From assembly GCA_043557195.1 (NCBI GenBank), contig CP121314.1:2294001-2358000 (forward strand): DNA of 64,000 nucleotides, read 5' to 3'. The DNA comes from Jejuia sp043557195. GTDB lineage: Bacteria > Bacteroidota > Bacteroidia > Flavobacteriales > Flavobacteriaceae. The notes beneath the pieces were generated by a model. It saw nothing but the letters and a program-made list of their open reading frames with translations. It was not told where the DNA came from and did no database searches. This document shows positions 23,960 to 31,355 of this stretch, piece after piece; the first letter of the stretch is position 1, and the number at the start of each line of letters is the position of its first letter. Both the position numbers and the translations under genes were made by a program.

Positions 23960-25447
23960 GTTGACATTTTAGAGCAGTTGATTCATTTTGATAAATCAGA
24001 TACCAAACCTGTTTATATACAGATAGCACAACAGATTATTAACGCGATTCAGCGCGGATATTTACAAAAAGGCACTGTATTACCAGGTACGCGTATTTTA
24101 AGTGAATTATTAAACATCCATAGAAATACAGTTGTAGCCGTTTATGATGAATTAGCATCTCAGGGCTGGGTGGAGATTATTCCTAATAAAGGCACTTTCG
24201 TGTTAGTGCCAGAGCAAACTACGGCGGCAATTAAAGCAACCATTCAACATGTCAATCAAGCTTATGTATATTCAAAACACACGGGTTTTCCATTTCAACC
24301 ATCACTTAATTTAGCGTCTACATTACAAGAAACAAAGGCAAAATATAGCATAAATGACGGTAAGCCAGATTTACGATTGCATCCCGTTCATGAGTTTTCC
24401 AGATGGTATAGTGCCGTAATGAAGCGAAAGTCTCTGGTGTCTAAATGGAACCCGAAAGAGCAATCTACTTCAGTATTCGAAACACAGCTTTGTAATTATT
24501 TAAATGCTACGAGAGGGTTTCATATAAAACCTCATAATTTGATTAGTACGCGCAGTACAGAAATGAGTCTTTACATTGTTTCACAGCTTTTAATCAAGCA
24601 AGGAGACGTTGTATTGGTTGGAAGTTTAAGTAATTACGCCTCTAACATGATTTTTCAACAAGCAGGAGCCGTCATAAAAACTATTCCTGTAGATACAGAA
24701 GGCTTAGATATTGATTATATAAAAAAACATGTTGTAAAACATAGTATTCGTTGTGTGTATGTATGCGCCAATAGGCACTATCCAACAACACAAACACTAA
24801 GTGTTGAAAGACGTCTTAAATTATTAGAGTTAGCAAAAGCATATCAGTTTGCCATTGTTGAAGACGACTATGATTATGATTTCCAGTTTGAAGGCTCCGC
24901 CATGTTACCGATGGCTAGTGCCGATGCCAATGGTATGATAATTTATTTAGGCAAGCTAGGACAGTCGCTGTTTCCAAGTTTTCAAACGGGGTTTGTTGTG
25001 GCGCCAGAAAATTTGATTTTAGAAGCAAAAAACTACTTGCAATTATTGGACACACAAGGTGACGTAATTCAAGAACAAATGCTTTCAGAATTAATTTATG
25101 AAGGTGAAATATATCGTCTAGTAAAAAAGAATATTATGGTCTACAAACAACGGCGTGATTGTTTGTGTAAATATCTTAAAACATATTTTGGGAAACGTGT
25201 AAAGTGGCAAACACCTTCAGGGGGATTAGCGTTGTGGTTACAATTTCAACCTAAAATTTCATTAATAAAATTAGCCGAAGAAGCTGAAAGAAACAATGTG
25301 TTTCTACCAAAAACTGTTCTATACCAAGATGCAACTACCTGCGCTATTCGTTTTGGTTTTGGGCATTTAAATGAAGATGAGATAAAGGCGGTTCTTAAAA
25401 ATTTAAGAAAGGCTTATGACAAAGTGATGAAGGATAATCTTCTATGA
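23945..25447 (+). CDS. MocR/PdxR-type regulator (GntR HTH + aminotransferase fold), PLP lysine absent
   Basis: 500 aa. The N-terminal GntR winged helix (about 15-90) has PVYIQIAQQIINAIQRGYL, LPGTRILSELLNIHRNTV and YDELASQGWVEIIPNKGTFV. The C-terminal fold-type-I aminotransferase domain keeps ERRLKLLELA and EDDYDYDFQFEG. In the segment that usually reads GTFSKxLFPxLRxGY this protein has GKLGQSLFPSFQTGF, so Gln340 replaces the PLP-forming Lys and Gln replaces the phosphate-side Arg. It is divergent from the TonB receptor, its likely target, with operator-like repeats over its start codon. Confidence 0.88.
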   Translation: MNSPVVDILEQLIHFDKSDTKPVYIQIAQQIINAIQRGYLQKGTVLPGTRILSELLNIHRNTVVAVYDELASQGWVEIIPNKGTFVLVPEQTTAAIKATIQHVNQAYVYSKHTGFPFQPSLNLASTLQETKAKYSINDGKPDLRLHPVHEFSRWYSAVMKRKSLVSKWNPKEQSTSVFETQLCNYLNATRGFHIKPHNLISTRSTEMSLYIVSQLLIKQGDVVLVGSLSNYASNMIFQQAGAVIKTIPVDTEGLDIDYIKKHVVKHSIRCVYVCANRHYPTTQTLSVERRLKLLELAKAYQFAIVEDDYDYDFQFEGSAMLPMASADANGMIIYLGKLGQSLFPSFQTGFVVAPENLILEAKNYLQLLDTQGDVIQEQMLSELIYEGEIYRLVKKNIMVYKQRRDCLCKYLKTYFGKRVKWQTPSGGLALWLQFQPKISLIKLAEEAERNNVFLPKTVLYQDATTCAIRFGFGHLNEDEIKAVLKNLRKAYDKVMKDNLL

Positions 25448-25459
25448 TATTGCTTAGTT

Positions 25460-25882
25460 TTACTTAGTTTTCTCGACATCAAACTCCGTCTTGCAATTAT
25501 TACAACGGTATTTGTCTTTTGAATAAAATGGTAAGGTTCCAGAAATAAAACCAAGCAGAAATGCAAAAAAAGATTTTAAATCTGTTATCGTAGAGAATAA
25601 TTGCACTTCAGTTTTATTACAATTTGGACAAGTAATCGGGTTGCCTTCATCATCTACAGAATATTGCTCAATACTATCAAGGATGTGTTTCGCTTTAATA
25701 ACATCTTCGGTAAGCACTTTAAGTTTTACTCCACCAATTGCATTGCTTACTAGAGGATCTGTATCTATAGTTAAATTATCACTCAAGAATACTTGAATAC
25801 CATCTGACTCTAAACGGCCTTTTATAATTTGAGCTTCGCTAGAATATTGATATTTGGCTATAGTTGTGAAGGTTTGTGGCAT
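25460..25882 (-). CDS. DUF2007 domain protein with zinc-ribbon tail
   Basis: 140 aa. The N-terminal 70 residues match the DUF2007 (putative signal-transducing) pattern: TTIAKYQYSSEAQIIKGRLESDGIQVFLSD, then GGVKLKVLTEDVIKAKHIL in part. A split zinc ribbon follows, with CPNCNKT (near 84) and CNNCKTEF (near 127) flanking a hydrophobic segment (FFAFLLGFISGTLPF) that could be a membrane helix. Function is unknown; the fold suggests protein or ligand sensing. It is convergent with the MocR gene, 12 bp apart. Confidence 0.75.
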   Translation of the reverse strand: MPQTFTTIAKYQYSSEAQIIKGRLESDGIQVFLSDNLTIDTDPLVSNAIGGVKLKVLTEDVIKAKHILDSIEQYSVDDEGNPITCPNCNKTEVQLFSTITDLKSFFAFLLGFISGTLPFYSKDKYRCNNCKTEFDVEKTK

Positions 25883-25969
25883 GAAAAAAAATTATAATGT
25901 AAATATAACACACTATCAGGATGTTGAAGAATAAATCTGTATTTTTAGCATCCATATAAATAATACACT

Positions 25970-26410
25970 ATGAAAAATCTTCTGTTTGTTTTAATACTAT
26001 TAGTGTCGTTCATCGGTTTTTCTCAAAACAATCATATTGTAAAAACTGAAGATGGACGCCGCGTATTACTTAAAGCCGATTTCACTTGGGAATATATTGA
26101 TTTAGTAACCCCTGAAAATGGAAAAACAGTGACCAAAGATACTTCAAAAAACACCTGTAATCTTCCAGAAGGTTTTGAAGAACCTAAACTTAATGGTAGA
26201 ATACAAGCGCAACTTAAAAAGGGGAGGGCAACCATTGATCATATTAAAAAGAAAGTAGCTAAAGATTATGAATGTACTGTTGAAGATGTAACACTTTTAT
26301 CGGCTTCTGAAAAGAAAGAGACCGGCAACTATACATTTTGTGCTAACGGAAAGAAAGTATTTTATAAACGTCATGGGCAAAAAATAATGGAAAAAGGGAA
26401 GTTGTTTTAG
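25970..26410 (+). CDS. small secreted protein (DUF3157-like)
   Basis: 146 aa with a signal peptide (MKNLLFVLILLVSFIGFSQ). The first mature residues (IVKTEDGRRVLLKADFTWEYID) match the start of DUF3157-type proteins of Bacteroidetes; the name is from memory. The C-terminal half is basic (AQLKKGRATIDHIKKKVAKDY) with three cysteines (Cys at CNLPEG, ECTVED and FCANGKK) that may form disulfides. Function is unknown. Its stop overlaps the convergent gene at 26407 by 4 bp. Confidence 0.65.
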   Translation: MKNLLFVLILLVSFIGFSQNNHIVKTEDGRRVLLKADFTWEYIDLVTPENGKTVTKDTSKNTCNLPEGFEEPKLNGRIQAQLKKGRATIDHIKKKVAKDYECTVEDVTLLSASEKKETGNYTFCANGKKVFYKRHGQKIMEKGKLF

Positions 26411-26757
26411 GCTCTATGTCTAATGCGTCCCGTAGATTTTGTCTTTTCTTTATCAACCCATTTATGATGACCTCGTTTTCTGGCATCTAGTAAATCGATA
26501 TTGAGTTTTTCTGAAAAGAAAAGTCCCTTTTTTATTGCATCCTCTAAATCTTTTAAAGCCGCCAAATTCAAAATATTATTTCGTTTATACCACATGTTTA
26601 TTGCATACCCTTTTGAGGTATGGAATACCGATATGTATTTTAAATCTTCAAGGTTTTGCCATTCTTCATTATATCTGAGACTGCCAACAATATCAATGAA
26701 ATTATTGAGGTGAAATAATATAGTTCTATTGCAGTATATTTGTAGTCCAAGAGTATT
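26407..26757 (-). CDS. conserved-looking small protein without an ATG start (frameshifted or non-canonical start)
   Basis: The frame is open for 116 codons from a TAG at 26758-26760 to the TAA at 26407-26409. The first ATG (26595) would yield only 62 aa, yet the upstream 54 codons read like real protein (IYCNRTILFHLNNFIDIVG, YNEEWQNLEDLKYISVFHTS) continuous with INMWYKRNNILNL. An ATG at 26765-26763 lies in another frame, so either one base is lost near 26755 or a rare start (ATA at 26739) is used. The C-terminal part is basic (ARKRGHHKWVDKEKTKSTGR). I do not recognise the family. No leader or membrane helix is present. Confidence 0.45.
   Translation of the reverse strand, partial: NTLGLQIYCNRTILFHLNNFIDIVGSLRYNEEWQNLEDLKYISVFHTSKGYAINMWYKRNNILNLAALKDLEDAIKKGLFFSEKLNIDLLDARKRGHHKWVDKEKTKSTGRIRHRA
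26735..26742 (+). promoter_or_regulatory. -7 element (TATATTTG) of the PorT-like gene
   Basis: TATATTTG lies 21 bp before the ATG at 26764. It falls inside the 5' region of the minus-strand frame at 26407-26757, which could explain unusual constraint there. Confidence 0.5.
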
Positions 26758-26763
26758 CTAAAC

Positions 26764-27459
26764 ATGAAAAATCCTTTTATAGTTCTAGTTTTTGTTTTTT
26801 TTACAATAGCTGTATTTTCTCAGGAAATCACAAGTAAAGTTGTAGATTCATTATATAAAGAAGATCAGTTTTACATAGGGACAACTTATAACGTGTTAGA
26901 AAACAGACCTTCAGGATTAAAACAAAATAGTTTTTCACTTGGGTTTCATTTGGGTTATATTAAGGATATGCCAGTTAACAAACGACGCAATAAATCCATC
27001 GGTATAGGTTTGGGGTATTCCACAAACTCTTATATTCAAAATATGTTGATTCAGCAAGATAACTCTGGAAATTTTAGTTACAGTATTATAGATGAAGATG
27101 CCGTAAGTTTCACTAAGAACAAATTTTCTGAGCATATTTTAGAATTACCGATAGAATTCAGATGGCGAACATCAACAGCTACAGATTATAAGTTTTGGCG
27201 TATTTATACTGGTATTAAGTTCGGTTATGTGTTTTCAAATAGAAGTAAATTTGAAGGAAGTTTAGGTGAATTAAAATACAGCAATATTGATGATTTTAAT
27301 GAATTTCAATACGGCCTTACTTTAAGTGTTGGCTATAACACCTGGAATATATTTGTGTATTATGGCTTGAATCCTATTTTTTCTGATACAGCACAATTAA
27401 ATGGCGAAAACTTAGATTTAAATGCTCTTAAGATTGGATTGATGTTCTATATCTTATAA
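26764..27459 (+). CDS. PorT-like outer-membrane beta-barrel protein
   Basis: 231 aa with a signal peptide (cleavage near IAVFSQ) and a barrel of about eight strands (SFSLGFHLGYIKDMP, SIGIGLGYSTNSYIQNML, GYNTWNIFVYYGLNPIF, LNALKIGLMFYIL). The central HILELPIEFRWRTST is typical of PorT-family proteins of Bacteroidetes. True PorT/SprT is a T9SS assembly factor; this protein is more likely a paralogue of unknown role, since several PorT-like proteins occur per Flavobacterial genome. It lies convergent with the PAP2-like gene. Confidence 0.7.
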   Translation: MKNPFIVLVFVFFTIAVFSQEITSKVVDSLYKEDQFYIGTTYNVLENRPSGLKQNSFSLGFHLGYIKDMPVNKRRNKSIGIGLGYSTNSYIQNMLIQQDNSGNFSYSIIDEDAVSFTKNKFSEHILELPIEFRWRTSTATDYKFWRIYTGIKFGYVFSNRSKFEGSLGELKYSNIDDFNEFQYGLTLSVGYNTWNIFVYYGLNPIFSDTAQLNGENLDLNALKIGLMFYIL

Positions 27460-27492
27460 TAAATGTTTTCATTTATATCATGAAGGGAATCT

Positions 27493-28101
27493 CTAAAGCC
27501 ACTTCGTCACTAAAATAAGTTGAGGAAATACGCCAACAACAATACCCATAATCAATTCTGGATATGTATGCGCTTTTAAGTGTAATCGGGATGTTGCTAC
27601 TGCTCCAGTAACAATGCACATTAAGGCTAAAGTGCCATTAATATTAATATTGAAGTGAATACTTAACGCAATAAAAAACATGAATACTCCAGAAATGGCA
27701 ATCATGTGAATACTTGCTTTAAATTTGAAAAAAGCCAATATTAAACACGTTAAAGTTGAAATTAATATCCCCACAAAAAAATAGTAAAGTTCAATGTAAG
27801 GATCAGGCCTTAAAACCCTTTGAATTACTAGAATTATTACTATTGCATTTAAAATCAGGGGTATAATGCGCTCTTTAGTACTTCTTAAATAAATAGAATT
27901 TACCCTACCCAAGGTTTTCAATAAGAAATATAAGAGTATAGGTAAAATAATGGTAAGTATTGAAAGCGATACAAGTTTTGCCCAAATAACTTCCTTATCA
28001 ATAAATCTCGGTGTTTTCGCAAAATAAAAAATAACACCTAAAATAGGCATTAGTAACGGATGAAAAATAACCGAAATACTTTTTAAGATATGATGCGTCA
28101 T
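27493..28101 (-). CDS. integral membrane PAP2-like protein
   Basis: 202 aa with six predicted membrane helices. A degenerate PAP2 phosphatase signature is present: an N-terminal STKERIIPLI, a central KASIHMIAISG in place of PSGH, and SRLHLKAHTYPELIMGIVVG resembling SRxxxxxHxxxD with Glu for the usual Asp. It may dephosphorylate a lipid pyrophosphate or be an inactive relative. Its start overlaps the rpoN stop by 4 bp, so the two are co-transcribed, an order familiar in Flavobacteria. Confidence 0.65.
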   Translation of the reverse strand: MTHHILKSISVIFHPLLMPILGVIFYFAKTPRFIDKEVIWAKLVSLSILTIILPILLYFLLKTLGRVNSIYLRSTKERIIPLILNAIVIILVIQRVLRPDPYIELYYFFVGILISTLTCLILAFFKFKASIHMIAISGVFMFFIALSIHFNININGTLALMCIVTGAVATSRLHLKAHTYPELIMGIVVGVFPQLILVTKWL

Positions 28102-29558
28102 ATCTTTTTTCTTAAACGTGCTACGGGAATATCTAGTTGTTCTCTGTATTTAGCCACAGTCCTTCTTGCAATAGGGTAACCTTTCTCCTTTAAAATTTTG
28201 GCTAAGGCTTCATCAGTAAGGGGTTTCCTTTTGTTTTCTTCTTCAATAACAGTTTCAAGGATTTTTTTAATTTCTCTGGTAGAAACATCTTCACCTTGAT
28301 CATTTTTCATCGATTCCGAAAAGAATTCCTTTATTAATTTTGTGCCATAAGGCGTGTCTACATATTTGCTGTTTGCCACTCGTGATACTGTAGAAACGTC
28401 CATATTAATTTCATCTGCAATATCTTTAAGAATCATAGGTTTTAGCTGGCGTTCATCACCAGTTAAAAAATAGTCTTTTTGGTAATGCATAATCGCACTC
28501 ATGGTAACAAATAAAGTTTGTTGACGTTGTTTAATGGCCTCTATAAACCACTTTGCAGCATCTAGTTTTTGCTTGATAAATTGCACAGCATCTTTTTGAG
28601 ATTTGCTCTTGTCTTTAGCATCTTTATAGCCTTTAAGCATATTGTTATACTCTCTAGAGACATGCAATTCTGGTGCATTTCTACCATTAAGCGTTAACTC
28701 TAATTCACCATCTACAATTTTTATAGCAAAATCTGGAACTACATGCTCTACAATACGATTATTCCCAGCGTAAGAACCGCCTGGTTTAGGGTTTAAATGC
28801 TCAATTTCAGTTATAGCATCTTTAAGCTGTACTTCAGAAATATCAAATTTTTGAAGTAATTTTTTGTAATGCTTTTTAGTAAACGCATCAAAGGCTTTAT
28901 CAATAATATCAATAGCTAAATCGGTATCAGCCGTTTTTTCTTTTCTATGTAATTGAATACTCAAACATTCTTGAAGGTTTCGCGCACCAACACCAGCAGG
29001 ATCTAGCTGATGTACAATTTTTAAAACACTTTCAATTTTATCTTCGGTAGTATATACATTTTGCGTGAATGCCAAATCATCTGTAATATCAGAAAGTGAA
29101 CGTCTTATATAGCCACTTTCATCCACACTACCCACTAAAAATTCCGCAATATCTCGCTCTTCTTCCGAGAGTCTATAGGTGTTTAACTGATTAATTAAAT
29201 GTTGGGTAAACGATGTGCCAGCAGCATACGGGATAGATTTTTCATCATCATCACTACTATAATTATTGGCTTGTGTACGATAATCGGGTATTTCGTCATC
29301 ACTTAAATACTCATCAACATTAATGTCTTCTGCATTTATGGTGTCGTTATCGTCAAAATCGTCTGAGCTATTTTCAAAATCAGCATCTAAATCCGTGTCT
29401 TTTTCTTCTTTTCCACCCTCAAGTGCTGGATTTTCCTCTAATTCCTGCTTTATACGTTGCTCAAAAGCTTGTGTAGGCAACTGTATCAATTTCATCAATT
29501 GAATTTGTTGCGGAGATAACTTCTGCGATAATTTGAATTGTAAATGTTGCTTTAACAT
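28098..29558 (-). CDS. rpoN: RNA polymerase sigma-54 factor
   Basis: 486 aa. Region I is the Q/L-rich N-terminus (LKQHLQFKLSQKLSPQQIQL, IQLPTQAFEQRIKQELEENPAL in part), region II is very acidic (about 50-110), the core-binding domain follows (DPAGVGARNLQECL), and the C-terminus holds the RpoN box ARRTVAKYRE near residue 465. Sigma-54 needs AAA+ activators and reads -24/-12 promoters; none was searched for exhaustively here. It has a near-consensus housekeeping promoter at 29576-29606. Confidence 0.95.
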   Translation of the reverse strand: MLKQHLQFKLSQKLSPQQIQLMKLIQLPTQAFEQRIKQELEENPALEGGKEEKDTDLDADFENSSDDFDDNDTINAEDINVDEYLSDDEIPDYRTQANNYSSDDDEKSIPYAAGTSFTQHLINQLNTYRLSEEERDIAEFLVGSVDESGYIRRSLSDITDDLAFTQNVYTTEDKIESVLKIVHQLDPAGVGARNLQECLSIQLHRKEKTADTDLAIDIIDKAFDAFTKKHYKKLLQKFDISEVQLKDAITEIEHLNPKPGGSYAGNNRIVEHVVPDFAIKIVDGELELTLNGRNAPELHVSREYNNMLKGYKDAKDKSKSQKDAVQFIKQKLDAAKWFIEAIKQRQQTLFVTMSAIMHYQKDYFLTGDERQLKPMILKDIADEINMDVSTVSRVANSKYVDTPYGTKLIKEFFSESMKNDQGEDVSTREIKKILETVIEEENKRKPLTDEALAKILKEKGYPIARRTVAKYREQLDIPVARLRKKI

Positions 29559-29575
29559 GGTTATTTGGTGTTAAT

Positions 29576-29606
29576 CAAAGATAGAAAAAGCAATACGTAA
29601 ACCAAA
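29576..29606 (-). promoter_or_regulatory. Bacteroidetes-type promoter of rpoN
   Basis: On the minus strand TTTG (29606-29603), 19-bp spacer, TATCTTTG (29583-29576): an exact match to TTTG-N19-TAnnTTTG, 17 bp upstream of the ATG at 29558. Confidence 0.8.
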
Positions 29607-29642
29607 GGTCGTGCCAAATAATTGTATTGTGAATTATAATTA

Positions 29643-29732
29643 GGGCGTTACCCTCCTTAGGTCGGGTCGGGCTTTCGGCAGTCGCTCTCTCCTGCGTCGA
29701 GGAGCTTCTACAGATGCCTCAATCCCTAACGC
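29643..29732 (+). repeat. dispersed palindromic repeat, copy 2 of 5
   Basis: It begins GGGCGTTACC, contains GGTCGGGTCGGGCT and ends AATCCCTAACGC. The interior hairpin is CTCCT-GCGTCG-AGGAG near 29690-29705. From the GGGCT block onward it is almost identical to copy 3 (about two mismatches). It fills much of the 249-bp gap between rpoN and asnS, 76 bp beyond the asnS stop. Confidence 0.85.
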
Positions 29733-29807
29733 ATTTAAAATCTGCTAACTAAGTTATTAAACCCAAATTAATAGGTTATTTGCAAACTAAAAAAGATGAG
29801 TTTTTGA

Positions 29808-31241
29808 CTAAAATTCTGCATTTTGAGGTGTTCTCGGGTAAGGAATCACATCTCTAATATTCCCCATACCAGTTACAAACATTACCAAACGCTCAAAACC
29901 TAGGCCAAAACCAGAATGTACAGCAGTGCCATATTTACGCAAATCTAAATACCACCACAATTCTTCTTCAGGAATATCGAGAGACGCCATCTTTTCTTTT
30001 AAAACGTCTAAGCGTTCTTCACGTTGCGAACCACCAACCATTTCTCCGATGCCTGGAAATAGAATATCCATAGCACGAACCGTTTTACCATCTTCATTTA
30101 ATCGCATATAAAATGCTTTGATGTTAGCTGGATAATCAAATAAAATTACAGGGCATTTAAAGTGTTTCTCAACCAAAAAGCGTTCATGTTCACTTTGTAA
30201 ATCTGCGCCCCATTCATTTATTGGAAATTTGAATTTCTTCTTTTTGTTAGGCTTACTGTTTCTAAGAATATCGATAGCTTCCGTATAGCTTACACGTTTA
30301 AAATTGTTATCAATAACGAATTTTAATTTCTCAATCAACGTCATATCACTACGTTCAGCTTGTGGCTTTGTTTTTTCTTCATTTACCAAACGCTGCTCTA
30401 AAAAGTCTAAATCATCTCGGTTATGTTCAAGAATATAATTTAGTACATATTTTAGGAAATCTTCAGCCAAATCCATGTTTCCAGGTAGGTCCATAAAAGC
30501 AACTTCAGGTTCAATCATCCAAAACTCAGATAAGTGTCTTGAAGTGTTAGAATTCTCAGCTCTAAACGTTGGACCAAATGTATAAACCTTGCCAAGAGAC
30601 ATAGCATATGTTTCTGCTTCTAACTGTCCCGAAACCGTTAAATTAGTTTCTTTTCCAAAGAAATCTTTTGAGTAATCTACTTCTCCGTTATCGTCTAACG
30701 GTGGATTTTTATCACAAAGTTTGGTGACTTTAAACATCTCTCCTGCACCTTCTGCATCACTTCCTGTAATGATTGGTGTGTGCATGTAGTAAAATCCATT
30801 ATCATTAAAATATTTATGGATGGCGTAAGATAAAGTAGAACGCAAACGCATTACAGCACTAAACGTATTAGTGCGCGTGCGTAAATGTGCATTCTCTCTT
30901 AAAAATTCAAATGAATGTTTTTTTGGTTGAATAGGATACTCATCAGGGTCAGAATCGCCTAAAACTTCTAAATCACTTACGAGAATTTCAACTGTTTGAC
31001 CTTTGCCTTGACTTTCAACTAATTCTCCTTTAATATGTATTGCAGCACCTGTGGTAATTCGTTTTAAAAGGGCTTCATCAGTGTTTTCAAAATCTACAAC
31101 ACACTGAATGTTTTTTAAAGTTGACCCATCATTTAAAGCAATAAATCGGTTTGCTCTAAAGGTTCTTACCCAACCTTTAACTTCTACCTCTGGTAACTTA
31201 TTTTCCTGTTTTAATAATTGAGAGACGGAATACAACTGCAT
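29808..31241 (-). CDS. asnS: asparaginyl-tRNA synthetase
   Basis: 477 aa class II synthetase. The N-terminal OB-fold anticodon domain (about 1-110: VEVKGWVRTFRANRFIALNDGS in part) precedes the catalytic core with motif 2 (FRAENSNTSRHLSEFWMIEPE in part) and motif 3 (GFGLGFERLVMFVTGMGNIRD in part). FRAENSNTSRHL with Asn-specific context (rather than AspRS) supports AsnRS, which charges tRNA-Asn directly. It is single-gene, with its own probable promoter. Confidence 0.95.
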   Translation of the reverse strand: MQLYSVSQLLKQENKLPEVEVKGWVRTFRANRFIALNDGSTLKNIQCVVDFENTDEALLKRITTGAAIHIKGELVESQGKGQTVEILVSDLEVLGDSDPDEYPIQPKKHSFEFLRENAHLRTRTNTFSAVMRLRSTLSYAIHKYFNDNGFYYMHTPIITGSDAEGAGEMFKVTKLCDKNPPLDDNGEVDYSKDFFGKETNLTVSGQLEAETYAMSLGKVYTFGPTFRAENSNTSRHLSEFWMIEPEVAFMDLPGNMDLAEDFLKYVLNYILEHNRDDLDFLEQRLVNEEKTKPQAERSDMTLIEKLKFVIDNNFKRVSYTEAIDILRNSKPNKKKKFKFPINEWGADLQSEHERFLVEKHFKCPVILFDYPANIKAFYMRLNEDGKTVRAMDILFPGIGEMVGGSQREERLDVLKEKMASLDIPEEELWWYLDLRKYGTAVHSGFGLGFERLVMFVTGMGNIRDVIPYPRTPQNAEF

Positions 31242-31260
31242 AATTAAGGGTTTTGAACAG

Positions 31261-31293
31261 TAAATATAATAGTTTCAATGTTTAAAATTCAAA
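31261..31293 (-). promoter_or_regulatory. probable asnS promoter
   Basis: On the minus strand TTTG (31293-31290), 21-bp spacer, TATATTTA (31268-31261). The last base departs from TAnnTTTG. It lies 19 bp upstream of the ATG at 31241. Confidence 0.4.
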
Positions 31294-31355
31294 TAATAAA
31301 ATCTAAAAATTAAAAAATTTTAGAATATTTTAATGAAAAAGGTTTTAAACTGTAA

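Noticed and set aside
22054..23967. Longer start of the BtuB-like receptor at 23967
   Set aside because: It would run through the divergent MocR start and put about 32 non-signal residues before a perfect signal peptide starting at 23871.
26501..26713. 70-aa plus-strand ORF
   Set aside because: It overlaps the better protein-like minus-strand frame 26407-26757 and lacks a sensible start context.
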